From positions 186,001 to 250,000 of the forward strand of contig JAUCBJ010004893.1 in assembly GCA_032718475.1 (NCBI GenBank): DNA of 64,000 nt, given 5' to 3'. The stretch is from Nemertoderma westbladi (Eukaryota > Xenacoelomorpha > Nemertodermatida > Nemertodermatidae). The notes under the pieces are model-generated. The model had not been told where the DNA came from and did no database searches. It saw nothing but the letters and a program-made list of their open reading frames with translations. Below, piece after piece: positions 46,539-58,129 of the stretch; the first letter of the stretch is position 1, and each line of letters starts with the position of its first letter. The position numbers and the translations under genes are program-made.

Positions 46539-47321
46539 ATCTCTATCAGGCACCCATGACGCTATGGGAGCTCGCTCTCTATCTCTATCAGGTACCCATG
46601 ACGCTATGGGAGCTCGCTCTCTATCTGTATCAGGTACCCATGATGCTATGGGAGCTCGCTCTCTATCTGTATCAGGTACCCATGACGCTATGGGAGCTCG
46701 CTCTCTATCTGTATCAGGTACCCATGATGCTATGGGAGCTCGCTCTCTATCTCTATCAGGCACCCATGACGCTATGGGAGCTCGCTCTCTATCTGTATCA
46801 GGTACCCATGATGCTATGGGAGCTCGCTCTCTATCTCTATCAGGCACCCATGACGCTATGGGAGCTCGCTCTCTATCTGTATCAGGCACCCATGACGCTA
46901 TGGGAGCTCGCTCTCTATCTGTATCAGGCACCCATGACGCTATGGGAGCTCGCTCTCTATCTCTATCAGGCACCCATGACGCTATGGGAGCTCGCTCTCT
47001 ATCTGTATCAGGCACCCATGACGCTATGGGAGCTCGCTCTCTATCTCTATCAGGTACCCATGACGCTATGGGAGCTCGCTCTCTATCTGTATCAGGCACC
47101 CATGACGCTATGGGAGCTCGCTCTCTATCTCTATCAGGTACCCATGACGCTATGGGAGCTCGCTCTCTATCTCTATCAGGCACCCATGACGCTATGGGAG
47201 CTCGCTCTCTATCTGTATCAGGTACCCATGATGCTATGGGAGCTCGCTCTCTATCTCTATCAGGCACCCATGACGCTATGGGAGCTCGCTCTCTATCTGT
47301 ATCAGGTACCCATGATGCTAT
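46539..47321. repeat. 42-bp minisatellite, about 18.5 copies
   Basis: The unit contains CTATCTCTATCAGG(C/T)ACCC and ATGACGCTATGGGAGCTCG. Variants CTCTAT/CTGTAT and GACGCT/GATGCT alternate irregularly. The unit is 14 codons, so open frames run across it on both strands (250-297 codons). There is no ATG-initiated frame with a signal peptide or splice context, so I treat it as non-coding. Confidence 0.9.
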
Positions 47322-48136
47322 GCGTCGCCTAGGGTCTAATATTGTTGTTTACAATTGTCACATAAAGGCTACCGGTACCTACTTACCAGTAGGCAAAAGA
47401 ACAATACATTAAAACAATAGGTTGTTAATTAAAAAAAACACATTAATGGTAAGGTGTTGATATTAAAATAAATTACAAGTCGCCACGCACCGCAAAATAT
47501 TACTAAGTAAAAAGATTAACATTGTTATAATCGGTACTATCTGATAAACATTATTTATTCTACAATAAGTTAAATAAAATACCTGTGTTTTGAATTAAAT
47601 CTACACAATATTAATACTCAATTATACAACACAGCCTATTAATATACACAAGGCCAGGAGTAGAGACATGGCAGCCACTACTAACATTAAAACAAAACAC
47701 CGCTAAAGAAAACTTAGAAATACAAAATATAGACAATTCAAATTAAAAAACCTACAGCTGGGGACATTTTATTACAAATCCTACAACAAAGTTGTACAAA
47801 ATTATATAATTTATAAACTAGGTAAGTATTTAATATGATATCCTCAATAACATGGTTGGTTCCCATATAACAGTGGCGCACTAGTTTCTAGCGAATAAAT
47901 GTTGGTTTACACCGAACTGCTTCTCTGGTTCCGCGGATTCCAGATAATAAATCGAAATAAAATCTACAACTGATTGTCGAAATTAATTAATTGATTTGTG
48001 CAGATATTGTTTCAATAAAAGCAGCCCAGTTCGTTGTTTAATTGCTACCAATCACATCCACTCAATTACATAATATATAATCGTATATTGCATTGTTTGT
48101 ATGAGTCATCGCATTACTAAAGCGTCTGCTGTTTGT
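47322..48136. other. 3' flank of the mesothelin-like gene
   Basis: AT-rich. Several minus-strand AATAAA hexamers are present (for example plus-strand TTTATT at about 47767), any of which could end the transcript. No other gene seen. Confidence 0.4.
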
Positions 48137-48228
48137 CTAGGACGTTTCGAAGCCCATGTAATTCAATAAACTAAAGATTATGAGGCAAAAACAGGACAGT
48201 TTGTAACTCATCCTCCTCGGTTCACATC
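48137..48228 (-). CDS. Mesothelin/otoancorin-like gene, last coding exon
   Basis: Preceded by the acceptor TATTTTCAG and joined at phase 1. It encodes CEPRRMSYK followed by a hydrophobic end LSCFCLIIFSLLNYMGF and six more codons before the TAG at 48137-48139. A short polar linker plus a C-terminal hydrophobic segment with almost no cytoplasmic tail resembles a GPI-anchor signal, as known for mesothelin and otoancorin. The anchor itself is an inference. Confidence 0.6.
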
Positions 48229-48536
48229 CTGAAAATATGAAAACAATATTGAATTGTAAAATTAGGTTAATTTTAGTAGAAACTACATAATCTTAGCACG
48301 AATTGCATGCATAAACTGGGTCTCCAGTCAGTTTAGATGTAATCCTACATATCTACAAGTAAAGTACTTTACCATTAACCTCAAAATTAATGAAATATAA
48401 TTAACTAACTGATCAAAATTTTATATCATCTTTATTAAATAGTGTCATAGTGAACAACAATATAGTAAGTCATAATCAGCCATTAATCTTAATTAACCTG
48501 ATGTAATCTTAGATTTATCGAACATGATTTCCTCAC

Positions 48537-48675
48537 CTGAAGTTCTTTTTTCTTTACCGAACATCGCATACGCGTCCTCTGGAATGTCAGTTTCGTGATG
48601 ATATTGAACGATCAACAAGTTTCTCAACTGTTCGTAGGTTAATTCCCGACGTTGTCGATTGTGGACTGCAGCGGC
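48537..48675 (-). CDS. Mesothelin/otoancorin-like gene, exon before last
   Basis: Bounded by acceptor CGCTTCCAG and donor G/GTGAGG (phase 0 in, phase 1 out). Encodes 46 residues (AAAVHNRQRRELTYEQLRN onwards to FGKEKRTS). AAAVHNRQRR followed by a helical segment fits the end of the superhelical repeat region. Confidence 0.75.
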
Positions 48676-48773
48676 CTGGAAGCGAGTAAAATAAATTTGA
48701 ATTTAAACAAATAGACCACGGTAAGTCCGATAAGCAAACATCACAATCACAGCTGATCAGGAGTTAAAATTAC

Positions 48774-48916
48774 CTGTGAAGGAGTTAATTGAGAGAATCG
48801 TTGATCCGGGAACTGGCCCATAATCACTCCGTCAATGGCGGGAATTCCGTACTCAGCGGAAACGAACTCGAAATCGGACCTCGGAACCCTGTTGAGTTCG
48901 CTCAGCGTCAGACCAC
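48774..48916 (-). CDS. Mesothelin/otoancorin-like gene, exon 4 of those visible
   Basis: Acceptor TCCTATCCAG, donor CAG/GTAATT. Entered at phase 1 and left at phase 0. Encodes GLTLSELNRVPRSDF, a typical repeat of this family (a short helix with LTLSEL/LSPxEL), then a segment ending QRFSQLTPSQ. The G-GT join with the upstream exon 7.2 kb away reconstitutes a Gly codon and keeps the frame, which supports the exon chain. Confidence 0.8.
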
Positions 48917-49192
48917 CTGGATAGGAAATACAAACAATTCAAATAATATCTGGCGTAGGTTAAGTTAAGTACAATCTCACCCACATACTAACGTACGAAA
49001 GGATATAAGGCCTGATCACAAATAGTGTTGGTAATTCAACAAAACAAACACATTATTTTCCATACAAATCTTAATGAGATGATGGGGGCGGTGTCTCAGA
49101 ATTTTGAGATACGATATTCCATGACAGATTAAATCTGGGTCCATAGCGATCATATCAAAATATAGGTAACTGTCAGATACTACTACTACTAT

Positions 49193-49975
49193 TGACATCA
49201 ATGTTGTATAGAGTCTGATTGGAGATGTGTGCATTGTACTTGACACAATGAACCCGGTGTAGCATTCTTGTGAAAGTGACATCCAGAGATTTGGTATCCT
49301 CAGCAGTTAGAGCCCAGCATTGACTCCCATATATGAGTACAGGTACCACTGCTGCTCTAAATAATCGAACCTTAAGGTTCCGTTTTATTCTATGAGATTT
49401 CCAAATCCTGGACAGACTATTTAACACTGCCCATGCCTTCCCCTTACGTATCCGATTCACCAGACTTTCTGATCGGTGATCCCAAGTAGCAGAAGTCATC
49501 CACGTGCTCAAGCAAGCCTTCCCTAGAGCTTATGCCCTTACGATCAGGCATTTCTTGAGGGCTGTCTAGGTTGACTGTCATGATTTTGGTCTTTTTGTAG
49601 TTTACAAAAAAACCAAGACTAGAAGCAACCTGTTCCAATGAGCAGAGGAGCCATTGGGCTCCCTCTAGTGATACCGAGAGTATTCCTAAGTCATCAACAA
49701 AGTGAAGATACCATCACCCCATCATCATTATGATGGTCTAAGGACATGCGTAGAACATTATGAACCACAATTACGAATAAGAATGGTGCAAGTGTGTCAT
49801 CCTGAAGATAGATAGATAAACTCTTTTATTATCGATATGGTGAATATATATATAAATTGCACCAGGCAGTCGATTTAAAATAATTATGTTGTATAGCTTT
49901 GCAGCAATCGACATCAACGAGATTCCTCGAAAAGATCCATGGGTTGCCCTTCTTTGGGGCTGGGACCAACTGCTC
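49193..49975 (-). mobile_element. Non-LTR retrotransposon fragment, copy 4, inside intron 3
   Basis: Minus-strand match to copies 1-3 from the RT start (ISLMSIAAKLYN) to NQTLYNI, where it ends in (TAG)n (plus strand 49178-49192, ACTACTACT). More diverged than copies 1-3 and broken by frameshifts, and by an insertion of foreign sequence between about 49804 and 49885. It lies directly beside the 50-bp array and in the same sense as the host gene. Confidence 0.85.
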
Positions 49976-49997
49976 AGATACGGTCTGTCATACTCAT

Positions 49998-52900
49998 AGT
50001 GTCGGATACTCAGCTATGACTCACCCACTACGGCTCCTATCTCAGCCAATATCGGATACTCAGCTATGACTCACCCACTACGGCTCCTATCTCAGCCAGT
50101 GTCGGATACTCAGCTATGACTCACCCACTACGGCTCCTATCTCAGCCAATATCGGATACTCAGCTATGACTCACCCACTACGGCTCCTATCTCAGCCAAT
50201 ATCGGATACTCAGCTATGACTCACCCACTACGGCTCCTATCTCAGCCAATATCGGATACTCAGCTATGACTCACCCACTACGGCTCCTATCTCAGCCAGT
50301 GTCGGATACTCAGCTATGACTCACCCACTGCGGCTCCTATCTCAGCCAATATCGGATACTCAGCTATGACTCACCCACTACGGCTCCTATCTCAGCCAGT
50401 GTCGGATACTCAGCTATGACTCACCCACTGCGGCTCCTATCTCAGCCAATATCGGATACTCAGCTATGACTCACCCACTACGGCTCCTATCTCAGCCAGT
50501 GTCGGATACTCAGCTATGACTCACCCACTGCGGCTCCTATCTCAGCCAATATCGGATACTCAGCTATGACTCACCCACTACGGCTCCTATCTCAGCCAGT
50601 GTCGGATACTCAGCTATGACTCACCCACTGCGGCTCCTATCTCAGCCAATATCGGATACTCAGCTATGACTCACCCACTACGGCTCCTATCTCAGCCAAT
50701 GTCGGATACTCAGCTATGACTCACCCACTGCGGCTCCTATCTCAGCCAATATCGGATACTCAGCTATGACTCACCCACTACGGCTCCTATCTCAGCCAAT
50801 ATCGGATACTCAGCTATGACTCACCCACTACGGCTCCTATCTCAGCCAATATCGGATACTCAGCTATGACTCACCCACTGCGGCTCCTATCTCAGCCAAT
50901 ATCGGATACTCAGCTATGACTCACCCACTGCGGCTCCTATCTCAGCCAATATCGGATACTCAGCTATGACTCACCCACTGCGGCTCCTATCTCAGCCAGT
51001 GTCGGATACTCAGCTATGACTCACCCACTACGGCTCCTATCTCAGCTGAGTGTCGGATACTCAGCTATGACTCACCCACTACGGCTCCTATCTCAGCTGA
51101 GTGTCGGATACTCAGCTATGACTCACCCACTGCGGCTCCTATCTCAGCCAATATCGGATACTCAGCTATGACTCACCCACTGCGGCTCCTATCTCAGCCA
51201 ATATCGGATACTCAGCTATGACTCACCCACTGCGGCTCCTATCTCAGCCAGTGTCGGATACTCAGCTATGACTCACCCACTACGGCTCCTATCTCAGCCA
51301 ATATCGGATACTCAGCTATGACTCACCCACTGCGGCTCCTATCTCAGCCAATATCGGATACTCAGCTATGACTCACCCACTGCGGCTCCTATCTCAGCCA
51401 ATATCGGATACTCAGCTATGACTCACCCACTGCGGCTCCTATCTCAGCCAATATCGGATACTCAGCTATGACTCACCCACTACGGCTCCTATCTTAGCCA
51501 GTGTCGGATACTCAGCTATGACTCACCCACTGCGGCTCCTATCTCAGCCAATATCGGATACTCAGCTATGACTCACCCACTGCGGCTCCTATCTCAGCCA
51601 ATATCGGATACTCAGCTATGACTCACCCACTACGGCTCCTATCTCAGCCAATATCGGATACTCAGCTATGACTCACCCACTACGGCTCCTATCTTAGCCA
51701 GTGTCGGATACTCAGCTATGACTCACCCACTGCGGCTCCTATCTCAGCCAATATCGGATACTCAGCTATGACTCACCCACTGCGGCTCCTATCTCAGCCA
51801 ATGTCGGATACTCAGCTATGACTCACCCACTACGGCTCCTATCTCAGCCAATATCGGATACTCAGCTATGACTCACCCACTACGGCTCCTATCTCAGCCA
51901 ATATCGGATACTCAGCTATGACTCACCCACTGCGGCTCCTATCTCAGCCAGTGTCGGATACTCAGCTATGACTCACCCACTGCGGCTCCTATCTCAGCCA
52001 GTGTCGGATACTCAGCTATGACTCACCCACTACGGCTCCTATCTCAGCCAATATCGGATACTCAGCTATGACTCACCCACTACGGCTCCTATCTCAGCCA
52101 ATATCGGATACTCAGCTATGACTCACCCACTGCGGCTCCTATCTCAGCCAGTGTCGGATACTCAGCTATGACTCACCCACTGCGGCTCCTATCTCAGCCA
52201 GTGTCGGATACTCAGCTATGACTCACCCACTACGGCTCCTATCTCAGCCAATATCGGATACTCAGCTATGACTCACCCACTGCGGCTCCTATCTCAGCCA
52301 GTGTCGGATACTCAGCTATGACTCACCCACTGCGGCTCCTATCTCAGCCAGTGTCGGATACTCAGCTATGACTCACCCACTACGGCTCCTATCTCAGCCA
52401 ATATCGGATACTCAGCTATGACTCACCCACTACGGCTCCTATCTCAGCCAGTGTCGGATACTCAGCTATGACTCACCCACTACGGCTCCTATCTCAGCCA
52501 GTGTCGGATACTCAGCTATGACTCACCCACTACGGCTCCTATCTCAGCCAATATCGGATACTCAGCTATGACTCACCCACTACCGCTCCTATCTCAGCCA
52601 ATATCGGATACTCAGCTATGACTCACCCACTACCGCTCCTATCTCAGCCAATGTCGGATACTCAGCTATGACTCACCCACTACGGCTCCTATCTCAGCCA
52701 ATATCGGATACTCAGCTATGACTCACCCACTACGGCTCCTATCTCAGCCAATGTCGGATACTCAGCTATGACTCACCCACTACGGCTCCTATCTCAGCCA
52801 ATATCGGATACTCAGCTATGACTCACCCACTACGGCTCCTATCTCAGCCAATATCGGATACTCAGCTATGACTCACCCACTACCGCTCCTATCTCAGCCA

Positions 52901-55900
52901 ATGTCGGATACTCAGCTATGACTCACCCACTACGGCTCCTATCTCAGCCAATGTCGGATACTCAGCTATGACTCACCCACTACGGCTCCTATCTCAGCCA
53001 ATGTCGGATACTCAGCTATGACTCACCCACTACGGCTCCTATCTCAGCCAGTGTCGGATACTCAGCTATGACTCACCCACTACGGCTCCTATCTCAGCCA
53101 GTGTCGGATACTCAGCTATGACTCACCCACTACGGCTCCTATCTCAGCCAATATCGGATACTCAGCTATGACTCACCCACTACGGCTCCTATCTCAGCCA
53201 ATATCGGATACTCAGCTATGACTCACCCACTACCGCTCCTATCTCAGCCAATGTCGGATACTCAGCTATGACTCACCCACTACGGCTCCTATCTCAGCCA
53301 GTGTCGGATACTCAGCTATGACTCACCCACTACGGCTCCTATCTCAGCCAATATCGGATACTCAGCTATGACTCACCCACTACGGCTCCTATCTCAGCCA
53401 ATATCGGATACTCAGCTATGACTCACCCACTACGGCTCCTATCTCAGCCAATATCGGATACTCAGCTATGACTCACCCACTACGGCTCCTATCTCAGCCA
53501 GTGTCGGATACTCAGCTATGACTCACCCACTACGGCTCCTATCTCAGCCAATATCGGATACTCAGCTATGACTCACCCACTACGGCTCCTATCTCAGCCA
53601 GTGTCGGATACTCAGCTATGACTCACCCACTACGGCTCCTATCTCAGCCAGTGTCGGATACTCAGCTATGACTCACCCACTACGGCTCCTATCTCAGCCA
53701 GTGTCGGATACTCAGCTATGACTCACCCACTACGGCTCCTATCTCAGCCAATGTCGGATACTCAGCTATGACTCACCCACTGCGGCTCCTATCTCAGCCA
53801 ATATCGGATACTCAGCTATGACTCACCCACTACGGCTCCTATCTCAGCCAATATCGGATACTCAGCTATGACTCACCCACTACGGCTCCTATCTCAGCCA
53901 ATGTCGGATACTCAGCTATGACTCACCCACTGCGGCTCCTATCTCAGCCAATGTCGGATACTCAGCTATGACTCACCCACTACGGCTCCTATCTCAGCCA
54001 GTGTCGGATACTCAGCTATGACTCACCCACTACGGCTCCTATCTCAGCCAGTGTCGGATACTCAGCTATGACTCACCCACTACGGCTCCTATCTCAGCCA
54101 ATGTCGGATACTCAGCTATGACTCACCCACTACGGCTCCTATCTCAGCCAGTGTCGGATACTCAGCTATGACTCACCCACTACGGCTCCTATCTCAGCCA
54201 GTGTCGGATACTCAGCTATGACTCACCCACTACGGCTCCTATCTCAGCCAGTGTCGGATACTCAGCTATGACTCACCCACTACGGCTCCTATCTCAGCCA
54301 GTGTCGGATACTCAGCTATGACTCACCCACTACGGCTCCTATCTCAGCCAGTGTCGGATACTCAGCTATGACTCACCCACTGCGGCTCCTATCTCAGCCA
54401 ATATCGGATACTCAGCTATGACTCACCCACTACGGCTCCTATCTCAGCCAATATCGGATACTCAGCTATGACTCACCCACTACGGCTCCTATCTCAGCCA
54501 GTGTCGGATACTCAGCTATGACTCACCCACTGCGGCTCCTATCTCAGCCAATATCGGATACTCAGCTATGACTCACCCACTACGGCTCCTATCTCAGCCA
54601 GTGTCGGATACTCAGCTATGACTCACCCACTACGGCTCCTATCTCAGCCAATATCGGATACTCAGCTATGACTCACCCACTACGGCTCCTATCTCAGCCA
54701 GTGTCGGATACTCAGCTATGACTCACCCACTACGGCTCCTATCTCAGCCAATATCGGATACTCAGCTATGACTCACCCACTACGGCTCCTATCTCAGCCA
54801 ATATCGGATACTCAGCTATGACTCACCCACTACGGCTCCTATCTCAGCCAGTGTCGGATACTCAGCTATGACTCACCCACTACGGCTCCTATCTCAGCCA
54901 ATGTCGGATACTCAGCTATGACTCACCCACTACGGCTCCTATCTCAGCCAGTGTCGGATACTCAGCTATGACTCACCCACTACGGCTCCTATCTCAGCCA
55001 GTGTCGGATACTCAGCTATGACTCACCCACTACGGCTCCTATCTCAGCCAGTGTCGGATACTCAGCTATGACTCACCCACTGCGGCTCCTATCTCAGCCA
55101 ATATCGGATACTCAGCTATGACTCACCCACTACGGCTCCTATCTCAGCCAGTGTCGGATACTCAGCTATGACTCACCCACTACGGCTCCTATCTCAGCCA
55201 ATGTCGGATACTCAGCTATGACTCACCCACTACGGCTCCTATCTCAGCCAGTGTCGGATACTCAGCTATGACTCACCCACTACGGCTCCTATCTCAGCCG
55301 AGTGTCGGATACTCAGCTATGACTCACCCACTACGGCTCCTATCTCAGCCAGTGTCGGATACTCAGCTATGACTCACCCACTGCGGCTCCTATCTCAGCC
55401 AATATCGGATACTCAGCTATGACTCACCCACTACGGCTCCTATCTCAGCCAGTGTCGGATACTCAGCTATGACTCACCCACTACGGCTCCTATCTCAGCC
55501 AGTGTCGGATACTCAGCTATGACTCACCCACTACGGCTCCTATCTCAGCCAGTGTCGGATACTCAGCTATGACTCACCCACTGCGGCTCCTATCTCAGCC
55601 AATATCGGATACTCAGCTATGACTCACCCACTGCGGCTCCTATCTCAGCCAGTGTCGGATACTCAGCTAAGACTCACCCACTACGGCTACTATCTCAGCC
55701 AATGTCGGATACTCAGCTATGACTCACCCACTACGGCTCCTATCTCAGCCAGTGTCGGATACTCAGCTATGACTCACCCACTACGGCTCCTATCTCAGCC
55801 AGTGTCGGATACTCAGCTATGACTCACCCACTGCGGCTCCTATCTCAGCCAATATCGGATACTCAGCTATGACTCACCCACTACGGCTCCTATCTCAGCC

Positions 55901-56166
55901 AATATCGGATACTCAGCTATGACTCACCCACTACGGCTCCTATCTCAGCCAATATCGGATACTCAGCTATGACTCACCCACTACGGCTCCTATCTCAGCC
56001 AGTGTCGGATACTCAGCTATGACTCACCCACTGCGGCTCCTATCTCAGCCAATATCGGATACTCAGCTATGACTCACCCACTACGGCTACTATCTCAGCC
56101 AATGTCGGATACTCAGCTATGACTCACCCACTACGGCTCCTATCTCAGCCAGTGTCGGATACTCCC
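49998..56166 (-). repeat. 50-bp minisatellite made of exon 3 end plus its 5' splice site, about 123 copies
   Basis: In gene sense (minus strand) the unit reads TATCCGACACTGGCTGAGAT, then AGGAGCCGTAGTGG, then GTGAGTCATAGCTGAG. The rightmost copy (56128-56166) is part of coding exon 3 (EYPTLAEIGAVV-G) with its authentic donor G/GTGAGT, so the array is a tandem amplification of that exon-intron junction into the intron. The variant CCGATATTGG alternates with CCGACACTGG and CCGACATTGG. Divergence between copies is only a few percent. Confidence 0.95.
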
Positions 56167-56267
56167 AATTATAGGGACTCCCATAGACAACCTCAGCAAG
56201 AGACTTCAATGATTGGAGGACTTCGTAAGGACAATTTCGAATCATCCCAACCTTTCTGGCAACCAAT
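56128..56267 (-). CDS. Mesothelin/otoancorin-like gene, exon 3 of those visible
   Basis: Acceptor TTGTCTACAG, entered at phase 2 (AG from exon 2 plus A gives Arg). Encodes LVARKVGMIRNCPYEVLQSL and continues to TLAEIGAVV. Leaves at phase 1 at the perfect donor G/GTGAGT. The last ~37 nt of this exon and its donor are the founding copy of the 6.2-kb array that fills the following intron. Exon length 140 nt. Confidence 0.8.
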
Positions 56268-56403
56268 CTGTAGACAATGGTGACAATTTAATTACAAATT
56301 TATAAAGTTAACTTGACTAAATAAACACTGTTTTAGGAGTTATATATATTAGAGATAAATAAAACCTATTATATAAAACACCAACACTAGTTATTCTACC
56401 AAC

Positions 56404-56699
56404 CTATACTCCTCCGCAGGTATGAGTTTTATATCAGCGGCCGATAAACCGCATATAATTTCCCCCATCGCAGCCAAATGATAACTTTTCAGTTTATCAA
56501 CTGTCACTTTTTGGTCTTTGAGGAATTTCTCTGCCATAAGTCTGGTATGCGTATCAGACCATTCGTAACTCGAGATATATTCAACCACGTCCAGATCTGA
56601 TAAGTCCAAATTACTGAGATCATTGGGAGATGCCACCGTTAACAGAGGCCCCAACTCGCCTATGTGCTGGGGTGTCCACTTTTCAACCCGACCCCACTC
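56404..56699 (-). CDS. Mesothelin/otoancorin-like gene, exon 2 of those visible
   Basis: Acceptor GTTTTTTTTAG, phase 0; donor AG/GTTGGT, phase 2. Encodes 98 residues with the family pattern W-T-P-x-H-I-G-E-L-G-P-L-L near its start, then LSNLDLSDLDVV and GLSAADIKLIPAEEYR at the end. Alternating short helices with LGPLL and LSxxDL motifs are characteristic of the mesothelin/stereocilin/otoancorin superhelix. An alternative donor 5 nt further (TTG/GTAGAA) breaks the frame with exon 3. Confidence 0.8.
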
Positions 56700-56830
56700 C
56701 TAAAAAAAACAATTCCCTAGAAGGCCTCCCAATAGACACAAAATGTTCGACCCGAATTCAGTTTATCAGATATGATTCTATATTGGTTATAAATGATATT
56801 AATAAGAAGATAAGGGGATCGCCTCCCCTT

Positions 56831-57738
56831 AGCCCCACCGCACCATCCCGTTGTAGATTAGCCACTAACCTGCACTGCGTTCTCTAACCCCTCCATCCCG
56901 TTGTAGATTAGCCACTAACCTGCACTGCGTTCTCTAACCCCACCATCCCGTTGTAGATTAGCCACTAACCTGCACTGCGTTCTCTAACCCCTCCATCCCG
57001 TTGTAGATTAGCCACTAACCTGCACTGCGTTCTCTAACCCCACCATCCCGTTGTAGATTAGCCACTAACCTGCACTGCGTTCTCTAACCCCTCCATCCCG
57101 TTGTAGATTAGCCACTAACCTGCACTGCGTTCTCTAACCCCTCCATCCCGTTGTAGATTAGCCACTAACCTGCACTGCGTTCTCTAACCCCTCCATCCCG
57201 TTGTAGATTAGCCACTAACCTGCACTGCGTTCTCTAACCCCACCATCCCGTTGTAGATTAGCCACTAACCTGCACTGCGTTCTCTAACCCCTCCATCCCG
57301 TTGTAGATTAGCCACTAACCTGCACTGCGTTCTCCCCACCGCACCATCCCGTTGTAGATTAGCCACTAACCTGCACTGCGTTCTCTAACCCCTCCATCCC
57401 GTTGTAGATTAGCCACTAACCTGCACTGCGTTCTCTAACCCCACCATCCCGTTGTAGATTAGCCACTAACCTGCACTGCGTTCTCTAACCCCTCCATCCC
57501 GTTGTAGATTAGCCACTAACCTGCACTGCGTTCTCTAACCCCACCATCCCGTTGTAGATTAGCCACTAACCTGCACTGCGTTCTCTAACCCCACCATCCC
57601 GTTGTAGATTAGCCACTAACCTGCACTGCGTTCTCTAACCCCTCCATCCCGTTGTAGATTAGCCACTAACCTGCACTGCGTTCTCCCCACCGCACCATCC
57701 CGTTGTAGATTAGCCACTAACCTGCACAGCGTTCTCTA
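56831..57738 (-). repeat. 50-bp minisatellite made of exon 1 end plus its 5' splice site, about 18 copies
   Basis: In gene sense the unit reads TTAGAGAACGCAGTGCAG, then GTTAGTGGCTAATCTAC, then AACGGGATGGAGGGG. The first copy (57722-57739) is the coding end of exon 1 (LENAVQ) followed by its authentic donor GTTAGT. It has GCT where array copies have GCA. Two copies with a CCCCACCGCACC linker lie about 351 bp apart, so a seven-unit block was duplicated. Confidence 0.95.
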
Positions 57739-58129
57739 ACAGACTTTCCTTCTGTGAGTAGGTCCACGGCACGTCTAACCGACTCAGATAGCCGACGCAA
57801 GCATTGAAGTCCCCGGGCTCCATATCCCGGAGTTTGAAGGAGTCCCATATTGTGTTCCCGAAGCCCAGGGCCTTCATCTCCTGGCACTGTGGCCGGTGGT
57901 GCAGACTACGACGTCTTCGGGCACCCTTTCCTCTCATCACCCGGGTGTACGCCACGGCCACCGCCTCCCGACACTGCTGCACCCGTAGGCCGAGATTCTC
58001 CCGTCGCATCACCGGCTGCTCTACAGACAGGGCGTGTTGGCAACGCGATTCCCGTTCCAGACGCCGGTTCCGCTGTTCCATCGAACCGCCCAAGTTGAGT
58101 ATCGCTGGGGCGCGATTCGCAATAATTAC
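57722..58129 (-). CDS. Mesothelin/otoancorin-like gene, first visible exon (gene 5'-incomplete)
   Basis: Encodes 136 residues in phase 0 and joins exon 2 (…SLLENAVQ/EWGRVEKW). Contains an arginine cluster GKGARRRRS (68-75) that fits a furin site, as in the mesothelin precursor. QCQEMKALGFGNTIW and WTYSQKESLLENAV follow, the latter leading into the superhelical repeats. No in-frame ATG starts it, so it is an internal exon. The acceptor is uncertain: AAG/GTAATT at 58130 is weak, and ATTCCAG about 25 nt upstream is an alternative. Earlier exons with a signal peptide must lie upstream, possibly beyond the window. The six visible exons give about 405 residues. Family proteins are extracellular, usually membrane-attached. 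Confidence 0.7.

Noticed and set aside
46515-47412. Frames of 250-297 codons over the 42-bp array
   Set aside because: The unit is 14 codons and open on both strands. The plus-strand frame does not begin with ATG and nothing supports an exon chain.
49998-56166. CRISPR-like array (regular ~50-bp periodicity)
   Set aside because: The whole unit is conserved with no unique spacers, the genome is clearly eukaryotic, and the unit derives from an exon end.
56391-56403. Alternative donor TTG/GTAGAA for exon 2 of the mesothelin-like gene
   Set aside because: It leaves phase 0, which does not join exon 3 in frame, whereas AG/GTTGGT restores Arg and a continuous family-like sequence.
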